Below are positions 44,012 through 53,321 of a DNA stretch of 64,000 bases, in pieces (positions within the stretch are counted from its first letter, which is position 1; each line of letters starts with the position of its first letter). The stretch spans positions 2,232,001 through 2,296,000 of the forward strand of contig NZ_CP045324.1 in assembly GCF_009363275.1 (NCBI RefSeq). The letters are read 5' to 3'. Under the pieces are notes generated by a model. It was given only the letters and a program-made list of their open reading frames with translations. It did not search any database and was not told where the DNA came from. The translations under genes were made by a program, and so were the position numbers. The DNA is from Marinobacter sp. THAF197a (GTDB lineage Bacteria; Pseudomonadota; Gammaproteobacteria; Pseudomonadales; Oleiphilaceae).

Positions 44012-45433
44012 TCAGCGCTTGACGCTCTTCTGCCGGATTTTGCGCACACGGCGCCCCTTCTTGATGTCGTTGTCTTTTTTCACTTTCTGGCGCGGCGTCA
44101 GGCGGTCCACCTTGGTGGCGAAGGGGTTTTCCCCAGACCGGAACTCAAACCGGATGGGCGAGCCCACCACCTTCAGCACCTTGCGGAAGGTATTCTCCAG
44201 GTACCGTTTATAAGCACCGGGCAACGAATCCACCTGATTGCCATGCACCACCACCACCGGCGGGTTGGAACCACCCTGGTGGGCGTAGCGCAGCTTGATA
44301 CGACGACCATGAACCATGGGGGGCTGATGCTGGGCCACGGCATCCTGCAGGATGGCGGTCAAGCGATTGGTTGGCCACTTGGCCATTGCGGACTCATAAC
44401 AGGCCTGCACAGACTCGTACATGGTGCCAACACCGGTACCATGCAAAGCCGAGATATAATACTTGTCGGCGTAGTCCAGGAAGTCCAGGCGGCGCCCCAC
44501 CTGCTCTTTCACCTTTTCGCGGTCTTCCGGATCCATGCCATCCCATTTGTTGATGGCAATCACCAGGGAGCGGCCCGCATCCAGAACAAAGCCGATCAGG
44601 TGCATATCCTGGTCAACGAGCCCTTCCCGGGCATCAATCACCAGAATAACCACATGGGCGTCGTCTATGGCCTGAAGGGTTTTGATGATGGAGAACTTCT
44701 CCACCACTTCTTTCACATTCTTCCGGCGCCGCACACCGGCTGTATCAATGAGGGTGTACTGATGGCCATGCCGCTCATAGGGGATATACACGCTGTCCCG
44801 TGTGGTGCCGGGCATATCGTAGACAACCACTCGTTCCTCACCCAGCATCCGGTTGACCAGAGTCGATTTGCCTACGTTCGGGCGACCGACCACTCCAATT
44901 CGGATACCCGGGTACCGATCAGCCCGGTCCTGCTCTTCAACGTCCACCGGCTCAGGCAGCAGAACTTCCAGTAGCGAGCGGATACCCCGGTTATGGGCGG
45001 CCGCAATCTGGAAGGTGGACTCAAAACCCAGGGAGTAGAAATCGGCGGCGGCGACATCCGGGTCCTGGCCATCGGTCTTGTTCACCACCAGGTGCGCCTG
45101 CTTGCCGGAACGGCGCAGATGATCTGCAATCATCTCATCACCGGCTGTCAGCCCTGCCCTGCCGTCGACCAAAAACAGCACGATATCCGCTTCCTCAACG
45201 GCCTGCATGGACTGGCGGGCCATCTCTGCGTCCAGCCCTACCTCGTCACCGGTCAAACCACCGGTATCGATGACAATGAACTTCTGCCCCTCGTATTGAC
45301 CCTCTCCGTATTTCCGGTCACGGGTCAAACCCGGAAAATCCGCCACCAGCGCGTCGCGGGAACGGGTCATCTGATTGAAAAGAGTGGACTTACCCACGTT
45401 CGGGCGTCCTACCAGGGCAATAACTGGGGTCAT
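44012..45433 (-). CDS. der: Ribosome-associated GTPase Der (EngA)
   Basis: This protein of 473 residues has two tandem GTPase domains, the mark of Der. Walker A GRPNVGKST occurs twice (near residues 8 and 185), each with its DxxG and N/TKxD motifs (VNKTDGQD and INKWDGMD). A C-terminal KH-like domain (about 360-445) and a basic tail follow. It acts in late 50S ribosome assembly. It lies downstream of bamB but is separated from it by a terminator, so it may have its own promoter. Confidence 0.97.
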   Translation of the reverse strand: MTPVIALVGRPNVGKSTLFNQMTRSRDALVADFPGLTRDRKYGEGQYEGQKFIVIDTGGLTGDEVGLDAEMARQSMQAVEEADIVLFLVDGRAGLTAGDEMIADHLRRSGKQAHLVVNKTDGQDPDVAAADFYSLGFESTFQIAAAHNRGIRSLLEVLLPEPVDVEEQDRADRYPGIRIGVVGRPNVGKSTLVNRMLGEERVVVYDMPGTTRDSVYIPYERHGHQYTLIDTAGVRRRKNVKEVVEKFSIIKTLQAIDDAHVVILVIDAREGLVDQDMHLIGFVLDAGRSLVIAINKWDGMDPEDREKVKEQVGRRLDFLDYADKYYISALHGTGVGTMYESVQACYESAMAKWPTNRLTAILQDAVAQHQPPMVHGRRIKLRYAHQGGSNPPVVVVHGNQVDSLPGAYKRYLENTFRKVLKVVGSPIRFEFRSGENPFATKVDRLTPRQKVKKDNDIKKGRRVRKIRQKSVKR

Positions 45434-45456
45434 AATGTTCTGCTATATAAAAAGGT

Positions 45457-45480
45457 CAAAAGCCCGGCTCATGCCGGGCT
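45457..45480 (-). terminator. Rho-independent terminator between bamB and der
   Basis: On the minus strand, a perfect 8-base stem (AGCCCGGC/GCCGGGCT, 45461-45480, 4-base loop) is followed by TTTTGACCTTTTT. It lies 16 bases after the bamB stop. Read-through into der or a separate der promoter must be assumed. Confidence 0.85.
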
Positions 45481-45496
45481 GATCATGTGAACGGTG

Positions 45497-46660
45497 TTAC
45501 TTTTTTGGTTTCAGGCTGTAAACCGCCATTCGCCCACCGTTGCCGTAAACCAGCAGGTTACCATCTTCAATCACCTGAACCGGTACGCGGATACCGTCAC
45601 TGTCGAACTTCAGCTGGCCCTGCAAGCGGCCATCCTCCCGGGAGAGTGCGTGCAGGTAGCCCTCGTAATCTCCGGTAACCACGTACTCACCGCTGGCCAC
45701 CGGCCGGGTGACCTGGCGCCAGGACAACCGGTCCTGAACCCAGAGTTCGCGGCGGTCGCTGCCCCGGTAAGAAATAATGTCACCGTTCGCCGCCGCCAGG
45801 AAGATGCTGCCACCACCGATACTTGGCGAGTAGAAACTTGAAGCACGGCGGCTCCAGATTTCCTGCCCGGAGCGAATATCGACCAACGCCAGCTTGCCCT
45901 GGTACCCCGCCACCATAATGGCCGATTCCAGGACCAACGGCTGGCCACCGATATCCACCAGCCGCTCCAGTTCTGTGCGGCCCTGTGGTTGCCCGACTTC
46001 GTATTGCCAGACTGGCTGGCCCGCATCCGCGGTGAGCGCAATAACACGGCCGTTGGCGAAGGAAGCAATCACAATGTCGCCGCCCACCAAAGGAGCCGCC
46101 GCCGTGCGCATGGACAGCACCGGCACCTGGCCGTCGTATTGCCAGCGACGCTCGCCGTTCGCGGCATCGAAACCGATAACGCGGCCATCGGTGGTTTGGG
46201 CAACCACCAGGGAGCCGTTGGACTGGGGCGCAGCCAGACCTTCGGTTGGTAATGAGGCCCGCCATAACTCCTCGCTGGTTTCCCGGGACAGGGCGACCAG
46301 TTCGGCATCGCGGGTGATGTAATACAACTGCTTACCATCGCCACCAAAGCCGGCAAATATCCGGTCTTTCGACCGCCGCTGCCAGAGCGCCTTGCCATTC
46401 CCGGGCTCCACCGCCACCAGCAGGCCATCGGCAGAGGCTGCATAGATCACGTCGCCGGCATACAACGGTGCCAGGTGCAAAAACTGGTCATCATGTCCCT
46501 TACCGACTGACATGGTCCAGATACGTTTGAACTCAACAGTGGCATCAATTTCAGGAACCGGCACCGGCTGTTCAAAGGTGTCCTTGGTGCTGCAGCCCAC
46601 GAGCAGCACCATCAAGGATGCCAGAGAAAAACGAACGAACCTGTTGCGAGTTACCCGCAT
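45497..46660 (-). CDS. bamB: Outer membrane assembly lipoprotein BamB
   Basis: This lipoprotein has 387 residues. The signal ends in the lipobox LVGC with Cys23. The mature part is an eight-bladed PQQ-type beta-propeller, seen as repeats such as VYAASADGLLVAVEPGNGKA and VVAQTTDGRVIGFDAANGER. BamB supports the BamA complex that folds outer-membrane proteins. Its ATG overlaps the yfgM stop by one base (TGATG), so the genes are coupled. Confidence 0.95.
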   Translation of the reverse strand: MRVTRNRFVRFSLASLMVLLVGCSTKDTFEQPVPVPEIDATVEFKRIWTMSVGKGHDDQFLHLAPLYAGDVIYAASADGLLVAVEPGNGKALWQRRSKDRIFAGFGGDGKQLYYITRDAELVALSRETSEELWRASLPTEGLAAPQSNGSLVVAQTTDGRVIGFDAANGERRWQYDGQVPVLSMRTAAAPLVGGDIVIASFANGRVIALTADAGQPVWQYEVGQPQGRTELERLVDIGGQPLVLESAIMVAGYQGKLALVDIRSGQEIWSRRASSFYSPSIGGGSIFLAAANGDIISYRGSDRRELWVQDRLSWRQVTRPVASGEYVVTGDYEGYLHALSREDGRLQGQLKFDSDGIRVPVQVIEDGNLLVYGNGGRMAVYSLKPKK

Positions 46661-47316
46661 CAGGCCCCCTCCCCGACACCGAGATCAGAGAGTTTCAATT
46701 CCAGAATGCCGCTGCGGCCCTGTTGGTTCTGCTCCCGTGCGGCGAGGTAGGCATCACGAGCGCCGTCGGTGTCACCTTGTGCGAGCAGGATGTCCCCACG
46801 CAATTCTGAGAACACGCCAGCGAAGGCGTCGGCGTTGGCCGCACCATCCAGGGTTGCCAGGGCGTCATCGTACCGCTCGGCAGCAAACTGTGCGCGGGCC
46901 AGTCGGTTACGCACAACCAGACTCAGGGCCGGGTAATCCGCTGCCTTGTCCAGGGCCCAGTTCAGTGAGTCAATGGCGGCCTCGGCGTTACCGTCCACCA
47001 TCATCTGTTGGCGAGCCAGTACCAGGTTGCCATAGATGGCGTAGGCGCTCTTGCCATAGTCGTTGCGAAGGGTCTCGGCAACAAATGCAACGGTTTCGCT
47101 GGCATTCTCGTCGGATTCATCGGCAAAGGCATTGAGCAGAGTGGCAAACTGGTTAGCCGCTTCCGCACGCTGCTGAGCCTGGTGGTTCTGCCAGGCCTGC
47201 CAGCCGAATACGATGGCCAGCGCAGCACCGATACCAATCAGCAGAGAACTGCCGTTCTTCTTCCACCAGTCCTTGATCGCCTGGATCTGTTCCTCTTCGG
47301 TGCGCAACTCAGCCAT
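46660..47316 (-). CDS. yfgM: YfgM-like tetratricopeptide membrane protein
   Basis: This protein of 218 residues has a short cytoplasmic N-terminus (AELRTEEEQIQAIKDWWKK), one membrane helix (about 23-43) and a periplasmic helical TPR-like domain. It corresponds to YfgM, the SecYEG-associated partner of PpiD in E. coli. It lies between hisS (42 bases upstream) and bamB, the same position as in E. coli. Its role here is inferred from that order and the domain layout. Confidence 0.92.
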   Translation of the reverse strand: MAELRTEEEQIQAIKDWWKKNGSSLLIGIGAALAIVFGWQAWQNHQAQQRAEAANQFATLLNAFADESDENASETVAFVAETLRNDYGKSAYAIYGNLVLARQQMMVDGNAEAAIDSLNWALDKAADYPALSLVVRNRLARAQFAAERYDDALATLDGAANADAFAGVFSELRGDILLAQGDTDGARDAYLAAREQNQQGRSGILELKLSDLGVGEGA

Positions 47317-47358
47317 GTAAACTCCTGTTCATCAATAATGTTGCTGTTCTTGTGAAAT

Positions 47359-48639
47359 TCATTGTGCAAGCCGGCTGGCGAGCGCGTGGGCCAGTTCACT
47401 GCGGGCAATGTCCTGCTGCGGCTCATCGTCGCGCAAGGGCTTCAGGCCAACATTGCCACTGGCCAGCTCATTCTCGCCCAGGATGACCGCGTAGCGGGCG
47501 CCGCTGCGGTCCGCCTTCTTCATCTGGCTCTTGAAGCTGCCGCCGCCACAGTGAGTGACAACCACACTACCGGGCAACGCGCTGCGAAGTTCTTCGGCAA
47601 TCGCCATTGCCGGGGCAATAACCTTGTCGCCCATGGCGGTTACGTATACGTCGGCATGGTTGTTAACGTAATCAGGCACCAATTCCAGGGTTTCCAGCAA
47701 CAGGATCAGTCGCTCCAGCCCCATAGCAAAGCCCACCGCCTTGGTTGGTTTGCCACCCAACTGCTCTACCAGGCCATCGTAACGGCCACCAGCACACACG
47801 GTGCCTTGTGCGCCGAGGCTGTCGGTAATCCATTCGAAAACCGTTTTGCCATAGTAATCCAGACCCCGAACGAGGGCCGGGTTTACGCTGTATTTCACAC
47901 CGGCGGCGTCCAACAGCCCCTTCAATTGCTCAAAGTGGGCCCTGGATTCGTCATCCAGGTAATCGTCCAGGCTTGGCGCCCCTTCCAGGATTTTCCGGGT
48001 TCCGGCATCCTTGCTGTCCAGAATTCGTAACGGATTCGTGGTTAACCGGCGCCTACTGTCGTCATCCAGCTGATCCCGGTACTGGTCCAGATAATCAACC
48101 AGAGCCTGGCGGTAGACTTTCCGGGCTTCACTGGTGCCAATGGAATTAATCTCAAGGCGCGTATGCCCGGCAAGACCAAGGGCCTGCCACAGCCGCGCCG
48201 TGAGTATCAGCAACTCGGCGTCTATATCCGGACCATCCATGCCAAAACATTCCACGCCAATCTGGTGGAACTGGCGGTAACGGCCTTTCTGGGGGCGTTC
48301 GTGGCGGAACATCGGGCCGGTATACCAAAGCCGGCGGGTCTGGTTGAAAAGCAAGCCATGCTCTTCGGCTGCCCTGACGCAACCGGCTGTACCTTCCGGG
48401 CGAAGGGTCAGGCTGTCGCCATTCCTGTCGTCAAAGGTGTACATTTCTTTTTCGACGATGTCAGTTACTTCGCCAATCGAGCGCTTGAACAGTTCGGTCT
48501 GTTCAACCACCGGCATTCGGATTTCCTGGTATCCGTATTGCCCAAGTACCTGACGTACCGTTGACTCTACATACTGCCAGACGGGGGTCTGCTCCGGCAA
48601 AATATCGTTCATTCCGCGGATTGCCTGAATCTTAGCCAA
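47359..48639 (-). CDS. hisS: Histidine-tRNA ligase (TTG start)
   Basis: This class II synthetase has 426 residues and charges tRNA-His. Recognisable blocks are MNDILPEQTPVWQYVES, motif 2 with GPMFRHERPQKGRYRQFHQ, the histidine-specific LVRGLDYYGKTVFEW and motif 3 with GFAMGLERLILLL. The first codon is TTG: AGGG lies 7 bases upstream and the N-terminus matches the family exactly there (AKIQAIRGMND). A later ATG at codon 10 would remove a conserved segment. It lies between ispG and yfgM. Confidence 0.96.
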   Translation of the reverse strand: MAKIQAIRGMNDILPEQTPVWQYVESTVRQVLGQYGYQEIRMPVVEQTELFKRSIGEVTDIVEKEMYTFDDRNGDSLTLRPEGTAGCVRAAEEHGLLFNQTRRLWYTGPMFRHERPQKGRYRQFHQIGVECFGMDGPDIDAELLILTARLWQALGLAGHTRLEINSIGTSEARKVYRQALVDYLDQYRDQLDDDSRRRLTTNPLRILDSKDAGTRKILEGAPSLDDYLDDESRAHFEQLKGLLDAAGVKYSVNPALVRGLDYYGKTVFEWITDSLGAQGTVCAGGRYDGLVEQLGGKPTKAVGFAMGLERLILLLETLELVPDYVNNHADVYVTAMGDKVIAPAMAIAEELRSALPGSVVVTHCGGGSFKSQMKKADRSGARYAVILGENELASGNVGLKPLRDDEPQQDIARSELAHALASRLAQ

Positions 48640-48683
48640 GTTAAAACCCTGATACTTTAATGAATGATGTCGAATTGGACGGC

Positions 48684-49802
48684 TCAGTCCGCAGACCGGG
48701 CAATCACGGATTCTTCCTGCTGCTGCCGCTCTGCAACTTTTTCCCGGATGATTCGCTCCAGGTCATCCGTCAGCGTCGCATTGTCCAACTTCTGATTTGG
48801 TTTTCCGTCCAAATACAGAAGGTTTTTCGGCGTACCGCCCGTCAACCCGAGGTCCGCTACCTTGGCTTCTCCGGGACCGTTCACTATGCAGCCAATAATG
48901 GCAACGTCCAGGGAGGTATTGACGTCTTCCAGGCGAGCCTCCAGATCATTCATGGTCTGGATCACATCGAAGTTCTGTCTGGAACAGCTGGGGCAAGCGA
49001 TGAAGTTGATACCACGACTGCGCAAACGCAGGCTCTTGAGAATATCGAAGCCAACCTTGATTTCCTGCACCGGGTCGGCGGCCAGTGATACCCGAATGGT
49101 GTCGCCAATACCGTCCATCAGCAACATGCCGAGGCCGATAGAGGATTTCACTGTGCCCGAACGAAAGCCGCCGGCCTCGGTAATGCCAAGATGCAGCGGC
49201 TGTACAATCTGGGAGGCAATCTTCCGGTAGGCATCAACGGTCATAAATACCTCTGACGCCTTCAGGCTAACCTTGAAATCCTGGAAATCGTGTTTATCCA
49301 GAATATCGATGTGCCGCATGGCAGACTCTACCAGGGCCTCTGCAGTGGGTTCACCGTATTTGCGCTGCAGGCTCTTTTCAAGAGACCCGGCATTCACGCC
49401 AATACGGATCGGGATATTGCCGTCCCGAGCGGCACTGATGACCGCGTTGACGCGATCGTCCCGGCCAATGTTACCGGGGTTGATGCGCAAACAGTCAACA
49501 CCAAGCTCGGCCACTCGCAGGGCAATTTTGTAATCGAAGTGAATATCGGCAACGAGCGGCAGAGATACGCGCTTGCGAATCTGTCCGAACGCTTCAGCGG
49601 CCTCCATGGAGGGTACTGAAACACGGACGATATCGGCGCCGGCCTCCTGCAACGCTGCAATCTGGCCAACAGTCGCCTCTACATCACAGGTGTTTGTGTT
49701 GGTCATGCTCTGAACCGCAATCGGTGCATCGCCGCCAACCGGCACATTGCCCACCATGATCTGGCGGGATTTACGTCTTTTGATCGGGGATTCGTGTTTC
49801 AT
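48684..49802 (-). CDS. ispG: 4-hydroxy-3-methylbut-2-en-1-yl diphosphate synthase
   Basis: This enzyme has 372 residues. The N-terminal TIM-barrel domain (SRQIMVGNVPVGGDAPIAVQ) and a C-terminal domain carrying the 4Fe-4S cysteines (ACPSCSRQNFDV and GCIVNGPGEAKVAD) are intact. It makes HMBPP in the methylerythritol phosphate isoprenoid pathway. It lies 33 bases after rodZ and 44 before hisS. Confidence 0.97.
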   Translation of the reverse strand: MKHESPIKRRKSRQIMVGNVPVGGDAPIAVQSMTNTNTCDVEATVGQIAALQEAGADIVRVSVPSMEAAEAFGQIRKRVSLPLVADIHFDYKIALRVAELGVDCLRINPGNIGRDDRVNAVISAARDGNIPIRIGVNAGSLEKSLQRKYGEPTAEALVESAMRHIDILDKHDFQDFKVSLKASEVFMTVDAYRKIASQIVQPLHLGITEAGGFRSGTVKSSIGLGMLLMDGIGDTIRVSLAADPVQEIKVGFDILKSLRLRSRGINFIACPSCSRQNFDVIQTMNDLEARLEDVNTSLDVAIIGCIVNGPGEAKVADLGLTGGTPKNLLYLDGKPNQKLDNATLTDDLERIIREKVAERQQQEESVIARSAD

Positions 49803-49835
49803 TTGCTGGAACCAACAGTTATTCGGGCGTTCGGA

Positions 49836-50819
49836 TCAAAGTTCGAGCGTGAACTCCGATCGGTTGTTCACTACGCGAAAATCACCAATATTCAGGGTTT
49901 CACCCTGGAATCGAATGGACTCAACGGCGCTCACCGCACCAATAACCACAGTCAACGGTGCATCTCCGGTCACATCCAGTTGCTCTCCGCTACGTCGCAA
50001 GCCGCTGACCAACCGGCTACCGCCGGCGTCTGTCACCTGCACCCAGCAATCTCCTGAAAAGGCAATCTGCAGCCTGGCCTCGGTTGTCGCGGCGGGAGCA
50101 AGGAGCTGTTCTTCCTGCAAAGCAGGCTCTGTAGACTGGGTGACAGCGGGCACCCGGTCAGCCGGAAGCTCTTCCAGCTCCGCACCGGTGGGTTCAGGCT
50201 CCAGCGGCTCTGCCGGGGGTACACGTTCAATTTCCGGAACCGACGAGGCTTCGTCAGGTAACGGCTGTTCTGCGCCGCTGAACTCGTCATTCGGCTCGGT
50301 AACCGGCTGCACGTCCTGACCATCACTCATTTGGCCCTGATCCGGCGTCACTGTCCCGGCCGGGGTTTCCGCCTCTGGAGCCGCCTCACCGTCCGTTCCC
50401 TGCTCCGCAAGATATCCTGCGATCAGGTAGGCCACCAACGCGACAACCAACAGCACCAAGAGCAGTTTTGCAACCTGACGCTTGCGGCGCTTCTTGCGTT
50501 CAATGGAAACCAGGGGGCTTGCCTGGTGTTCCAGTTCCTTTTGCTGGCGAGCCGGCTCCAGCTCCCGATTCAGGTCGGCAATAACCGCGTCTGCGTTGAG
50601 CCCCACCTGGCGGGCATAGGCACGCACATACCCTTTGAGGAAAAGCTCACTGTCTATTTTGCTGTAATCGCCGTTTTCTATAGCCTGAATCACAGACGGC
50701 CGGAGATGCTGTTCATCAGCAATGGCTGAGACGCTCAATCCGAGACGTTCACGACCTTGCCGAAGTTGCTCCCCGACAGGCTCCGCCGTCACCTGATCTG
50801 GCTCCACGTCACCGGTCAT
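49836..50819 (-). CDS. rodZ: Cytoskeletal protein RodZ
   Basis: This protein has 327 residues from the ATG at 50819. It has an N-terminal helix-turn-helix domain (about 15-85, GLSVSAIADEQHLRPSVIQ), a basic juxtamembrane segment, one membrane helix (about 117-137), a Pro/Glu-rich periplasmic linker, and a C-terminal beta domain of DUF4115 type (about 240-327). RodZ links MreB to the membrane and sets cell shape. An in-frame TTG two codons earlier has a better-placed ribosome site. It overlaps the end of pilW by 11 bases. Confidence 0.93.
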   Translation of the reverse strand: MTGDVEPDQVTAEPVGEQLRQGRERLGLSVSAIADEQHLRPSVIQAIENGDYSKIDSELFLKGYVRAYARQVGLNADAVIADLNRELEPARQQKELEHQASPLVSIERKKRRKRQVAKLLLVLLVVALVAYLIAGYLAEQGTDGEAAPEAETPAGTVTPDQGQMSDGQDVQPVTEPNDEFSGAEQPLPDEASSVPEIERVPPAEPLEPEPTGAELEELPADRVPAVTQSTEPALQEEQLLAPAATTEARLQIAFSGDCWVQVTDAGGSRLVSGLRRSGEQLDVTGDAPLTVVIGAVSAVESIRFQGETLNIGDFRVVNNRSEFTLEL

Positions 50820-51615
50820 TGGCAATCAACACCCTGTATTGTTGGTATTCCAAAGAATCTGAGTAATCATTTCGGAGCAACATCGCCAGGCTCACTTCCT
50901 GATCACGATCATTAAAATGCCTCGCTATCCGAATACCCGTATACAGGCTTTCCGCCGAGTGTGACAAGCGGGTATTGCGCTGGATCATGGTCTGGAGGCG
51001 GCTGTAATAACGGGAAGCCTCGGTAAAATCCTCCTGTTCAACCAACACCCTGGACAGAGAAAGCAAGGTTCTTGCTTCACCGCGAGTCAGTTCCACCGCA
51101 CGTCGGTAGGCTCCCGTAGCAGCATCCAGGTTACCAAGCCGCTCCTCAGTCATGCCCAGATTATAGAATACCGCTCCGCGTTCCCGGTAACCGGTGTCGC
51201 GTGAAGCAACACTGAACTGATCCCGGGCTTCGGAAAACCGTCCGTTACTATATAGAAAAGCACCGTAGTAAACCCGCGCCCGGGAGTAACTGGAATCCTG
51301 ACTGATGGCGCGTTTGAAGTTACGCTCGGCCAGTTCCGGCTCACCCTCAGCGTTATAGACCAAACCCATGGCAGCCAGGGCTTCAGAACTATTCGGGGAG
51401 AGTTCCAGGGCACGTTCAAGGTGGTGGCGAGCACGATCAAGATTACCCTGACCGATATAGGCCGTGGCCAGCTGTACGTAGTTACTGACCGCTTTGTCGC
51501 GGTCCGCTTCCCGGGAAAAGCGACTGTCGGTTGTGGTTACACAGCCAGAGAGAACAAGACCGAACAAAAGAACAGCCATTGTAAACAGATGCGAGCCTTG
51601 TGCTTTTCCTTTCAC
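50809..51615 (-). CDS. pilW: Type IV pilus biogenesis lipoprotein PilW (PilF)
   Basis: This outer-membrane lipoprotein has 268 residues. The signal ends in the lipobox LSGC with Cys25. The mature part consists of TPR repeats (such as ATAYIGQGNLDRARHHLERA and GLVYNAEGEPELAERNFKRA). It supports assembly of the PilQ secretin (known as PilF in Pseudomonas, PilW in Neisseria). The start is GTG, with AAGG about 6 bases upstream. It stands between rlmN and rodZ, as in pseudomonads. No other pilus gene is in the window. Confidence 0.93.
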   Translation of the reverse strand: MKGKAQGSHLFTMAVLLFGLVLSGCVTTTDSRFSREADRDKAVSNYVQLATAYIGQGNLDRARHHLERALELSPNSSEALAAMGLVYNAEGEPELAERNFKRAISQDSSYSRARVYYGAFLYSNGRFSEARDQFSVASRDTGYRERGAVFYNLGMTEERLGNLDAATGAYRRAVELTRGEARTLLSLSRVLVEQEDFTEASRYYSRLQTMIQRNTRLSHSAESLYTGIRIARHFNDRDQEVSLAMLLRNDYSDSLEYQQYRVLIANDR

Positions 51616-51651
51616 GAAACACCTTACCTTAGTCGCTTCCGCGTTGTTAAA

Positions 51652-52761
51652 TCAGGGGTTTACCTGCTGTACTGCAATATATCTCTGGCTCCTGCGAGTT
51701 CGGTCCTCCACCCGCCCGACCAATTGCCCACAGGCAGCGTCGATATCGTCACCACGGGTGGTACGAATGGTGGTTACGTATCCGCCCTCGTTGAGTACCG
51801 TCTGGAATCGGCGCGTTGCGTTCATGCTGGGCCGCTTGAAATCGCTTTCCGGGAACGGGTTGAACGGGATCAGGTTAATCTTGCAAGGCAGACCTTTCAA
51901 CAGGGCCACCAGCTCCCGCGCATGTTCCGGTTTATCATTAACGCCTTCAATAACCGTATATTCAATGGTGGCCTTACGTTTATCCGGCAACCGGGCGAGA
52001 TAACGCCGTGTCGCCGCCAGAAGTTCCGCTATGGGATACTTTTTATTCAATGGAACCAGCGTGTTGCGCAGCTCATCATTGGGTGCGTGGAGCGAGATGG
52101 CCAGTGAAACATCGGTAACCTCACCCAGCCGGTCCAGGGCAGGCACCACGCCAGACGTGCTCAGGGTCACCCGCCGTTTGGAGATACCATAGGCCAGATC
52201 TTCCATCATCAGGTTCATGGCATCGACGACGTTGTCGAAGTTAAGCAGCGGCTCACCCATGCCCATCATCACCACGTTGGTGATCGGGCGATCATTGGGA
52301 TCAAACGGCATGAAGGCTCTTCGGGCAACCCAGACCTGACCGATAATCTCAGCGGCAGTCAGGTTACGATTGAAGCCGCGCTTGCCGGTGGAACAGAACG
52401 TGCAGTCAAGGCTACAGCCAATCTGCGAAGACACGCACAGGGTGCCCCTCTCGCCGTCCGGAATCAGCACGGTTTCAACACTGTTGCCGTTGTCCATGCG
52501 CATCACCCACTTTCGGGTGCCATCTTTGGAGGTTTCGTCATAAACCACCTCCGGACCACGAACTTCGGCGATTTCCTTGAGCCGTTCACGCAGTACGCGG
52601 CTCATATTGGTCATTTGATCGAAGTCATCAACGCCTCGCTGATGGATCCACTGCAGCACCTGCTGCGCCCGGAAGCGCTTTTCGCCCAGGGTCTCAAAGA
52701 ACGCCTCAAGCTTGGCTTTGGGCATCCCCAGGAGATTGATTTTTTCGGCAGTGCCAGTCAT
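51652..52761 (-). CDS. rlmN: Dual-specificity 23S rRNA/tRNA adenine-C2 methyltransferase
   Basis: This radical SAM enzyme has 369 residues. It has the cluster motif CTFCSTGKRGF (CxxxCxxC with SLDC preceding), GMGEPLLNFDNVVDAM and the methyl-carrying Cys near the C-terminus (DIDAACGQL). It methylates A2503 of 23S rRNA and A37 of some tRNAs. It lies 62 bases after ndk and 36 before pilW. Confidence 0.96.
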   Translation of the reverse strand: MTGTAEKINLLGMPKAKLEAFFETLGEKRFRAQQVLQWIHQRGVDDFDQMTNMSRVLRERLKEIAEVRGPEVVYDETSKDGTRKWVMRMDNGNSVETVLIPDGERGTLCVSSQIGCSLDCTFCSTGKRGFNRNLTAAEIIGQVWVARRAFMPFDPNDRPITNVVMMGMGEPLLNFDNVVDAMNLMMEDLAYGISKRRVTLSTSGVVPALDRLGEVTDVSLAISLHAPNDELRNTLVPLNKKYPIAELLAATRRYLARLPDKRKATIEYTVIEGVNDKPEHARELVALLKGLPCKINLIPFNPFPESDFKRPSMNATRRFQTVLNEGGYVTTIRTTRGDDIDAACGQLVGRVEDRTRRSQRYIAVQQVNP

Positions 52762-52786
52762 GCAATAACCTCGATCAGATAACCAA

Positions 52787-52814
52787 TTCAGGGGTGGTTC
52801 TCACCACCCCTGAA
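52787..52814 (-). terminator. Long hairpin after ndk
   Basis: A perfect 12-base stem (TTCAGGGGTGGT, 52787-52798 with 52803-52814) with a 4-base loop lies 9 bases after the ndk stop and 25 bases before the rlmN start. No T-run follows, so it may reduce rather than stop transcription into rlmN. Confidence 0.55.
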
Positions 52815-52823
52815 CCAACAACA

Positions 52824-53252
52824 TCAACCGCGCGGGCAGATCTCGTTGTCATTGAAAAAATACGCCACTTCACGCTCAGCGGAAGCTGCTGAGTCAGAAC
52901 CGTGAACGGCATTGGCATCAATGGATGATGCAAAGTCAGCACGGATAGTGCCGGCTGCCGCTTCTTTCGGGTTGGTAGCACCCATCAGATCGCGGTTCTT
53001 GAGGATGGCGCCTTCGCCTTCCAGCACCTGTACAACCACCGGGCCAGACGTCATGAAAGCAACCAGATCGTTGAAGAACGGGCGCTCTTTGTGCTCGGCG
53101 TAGAAGCCTTCTGCCTGCTCCTGGGTCAGGTGCATCATCTTGGCAGCGACGATTTTCAGGTCAGCTTTCTCGAAACGGCTGTAGATTTCGCCGATAACGT
53201 TCGTGGCGACCGCGTCGGGCTTGATAATAGAGAGCGTGCGCTCGTTTGCCAT
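52824..53252 (-). CDS. ndk: Nucleoside diphosphate kinase
   Basis: This enzyme has 142 residues. It has the start ERTLSIIKPDAVATNVIGEI, and the phosphate-carrying His in NAVHGSDSAASAEREVAYFF near residue 117. It transfers the gamma-phosphate among nucleoside triphosphates. It lies 66 bases after iscS; in most related genomes the rest of the isc genes stand between these two. A TATAAT just upstream suggests its own promoter. Confidence 0.97.
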   Translation of the reverse strand: MANERTLSIIKPDAVATNVIGEIYSRFEKADLKIVAAKMMHLTQEQAEGFYAEHKERPFFNDLVAFMTSGPVVVQVLEGEGAILKNRDLMGATNPKEAAAGTIRADFASSIDANAVHGSDSAASAEREVAYFFNDNEICPRG

Positions 53253-53292
53253 GGTATTTCTCCAGTCAGGTTCATGAAAATTCAGAGGTGCG

Positions 53293-53321
53293 ATTATACG
53301 CAGTCCGGGTGCAACTGCCTA
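53293..53321 (-). promoter_or_regulatory. Probable promoter of ndk
   Basis: On the minus strand, TAGGCA (53321-53316) overlaps the iscS stop and is followed after 17 bases by a perfect TATAAT (53298-53293), about 40 bases before the ndk ATG. The -35 match is only moderate. Confidence 0.55.

Noticed and set aside
53281..53318. A frameshift that would restore the missing tail of IscS
   Set aside because: None of the three frames after the stop encodes a sequence like the E. coli tail; the region instead holds the ndk promoter.
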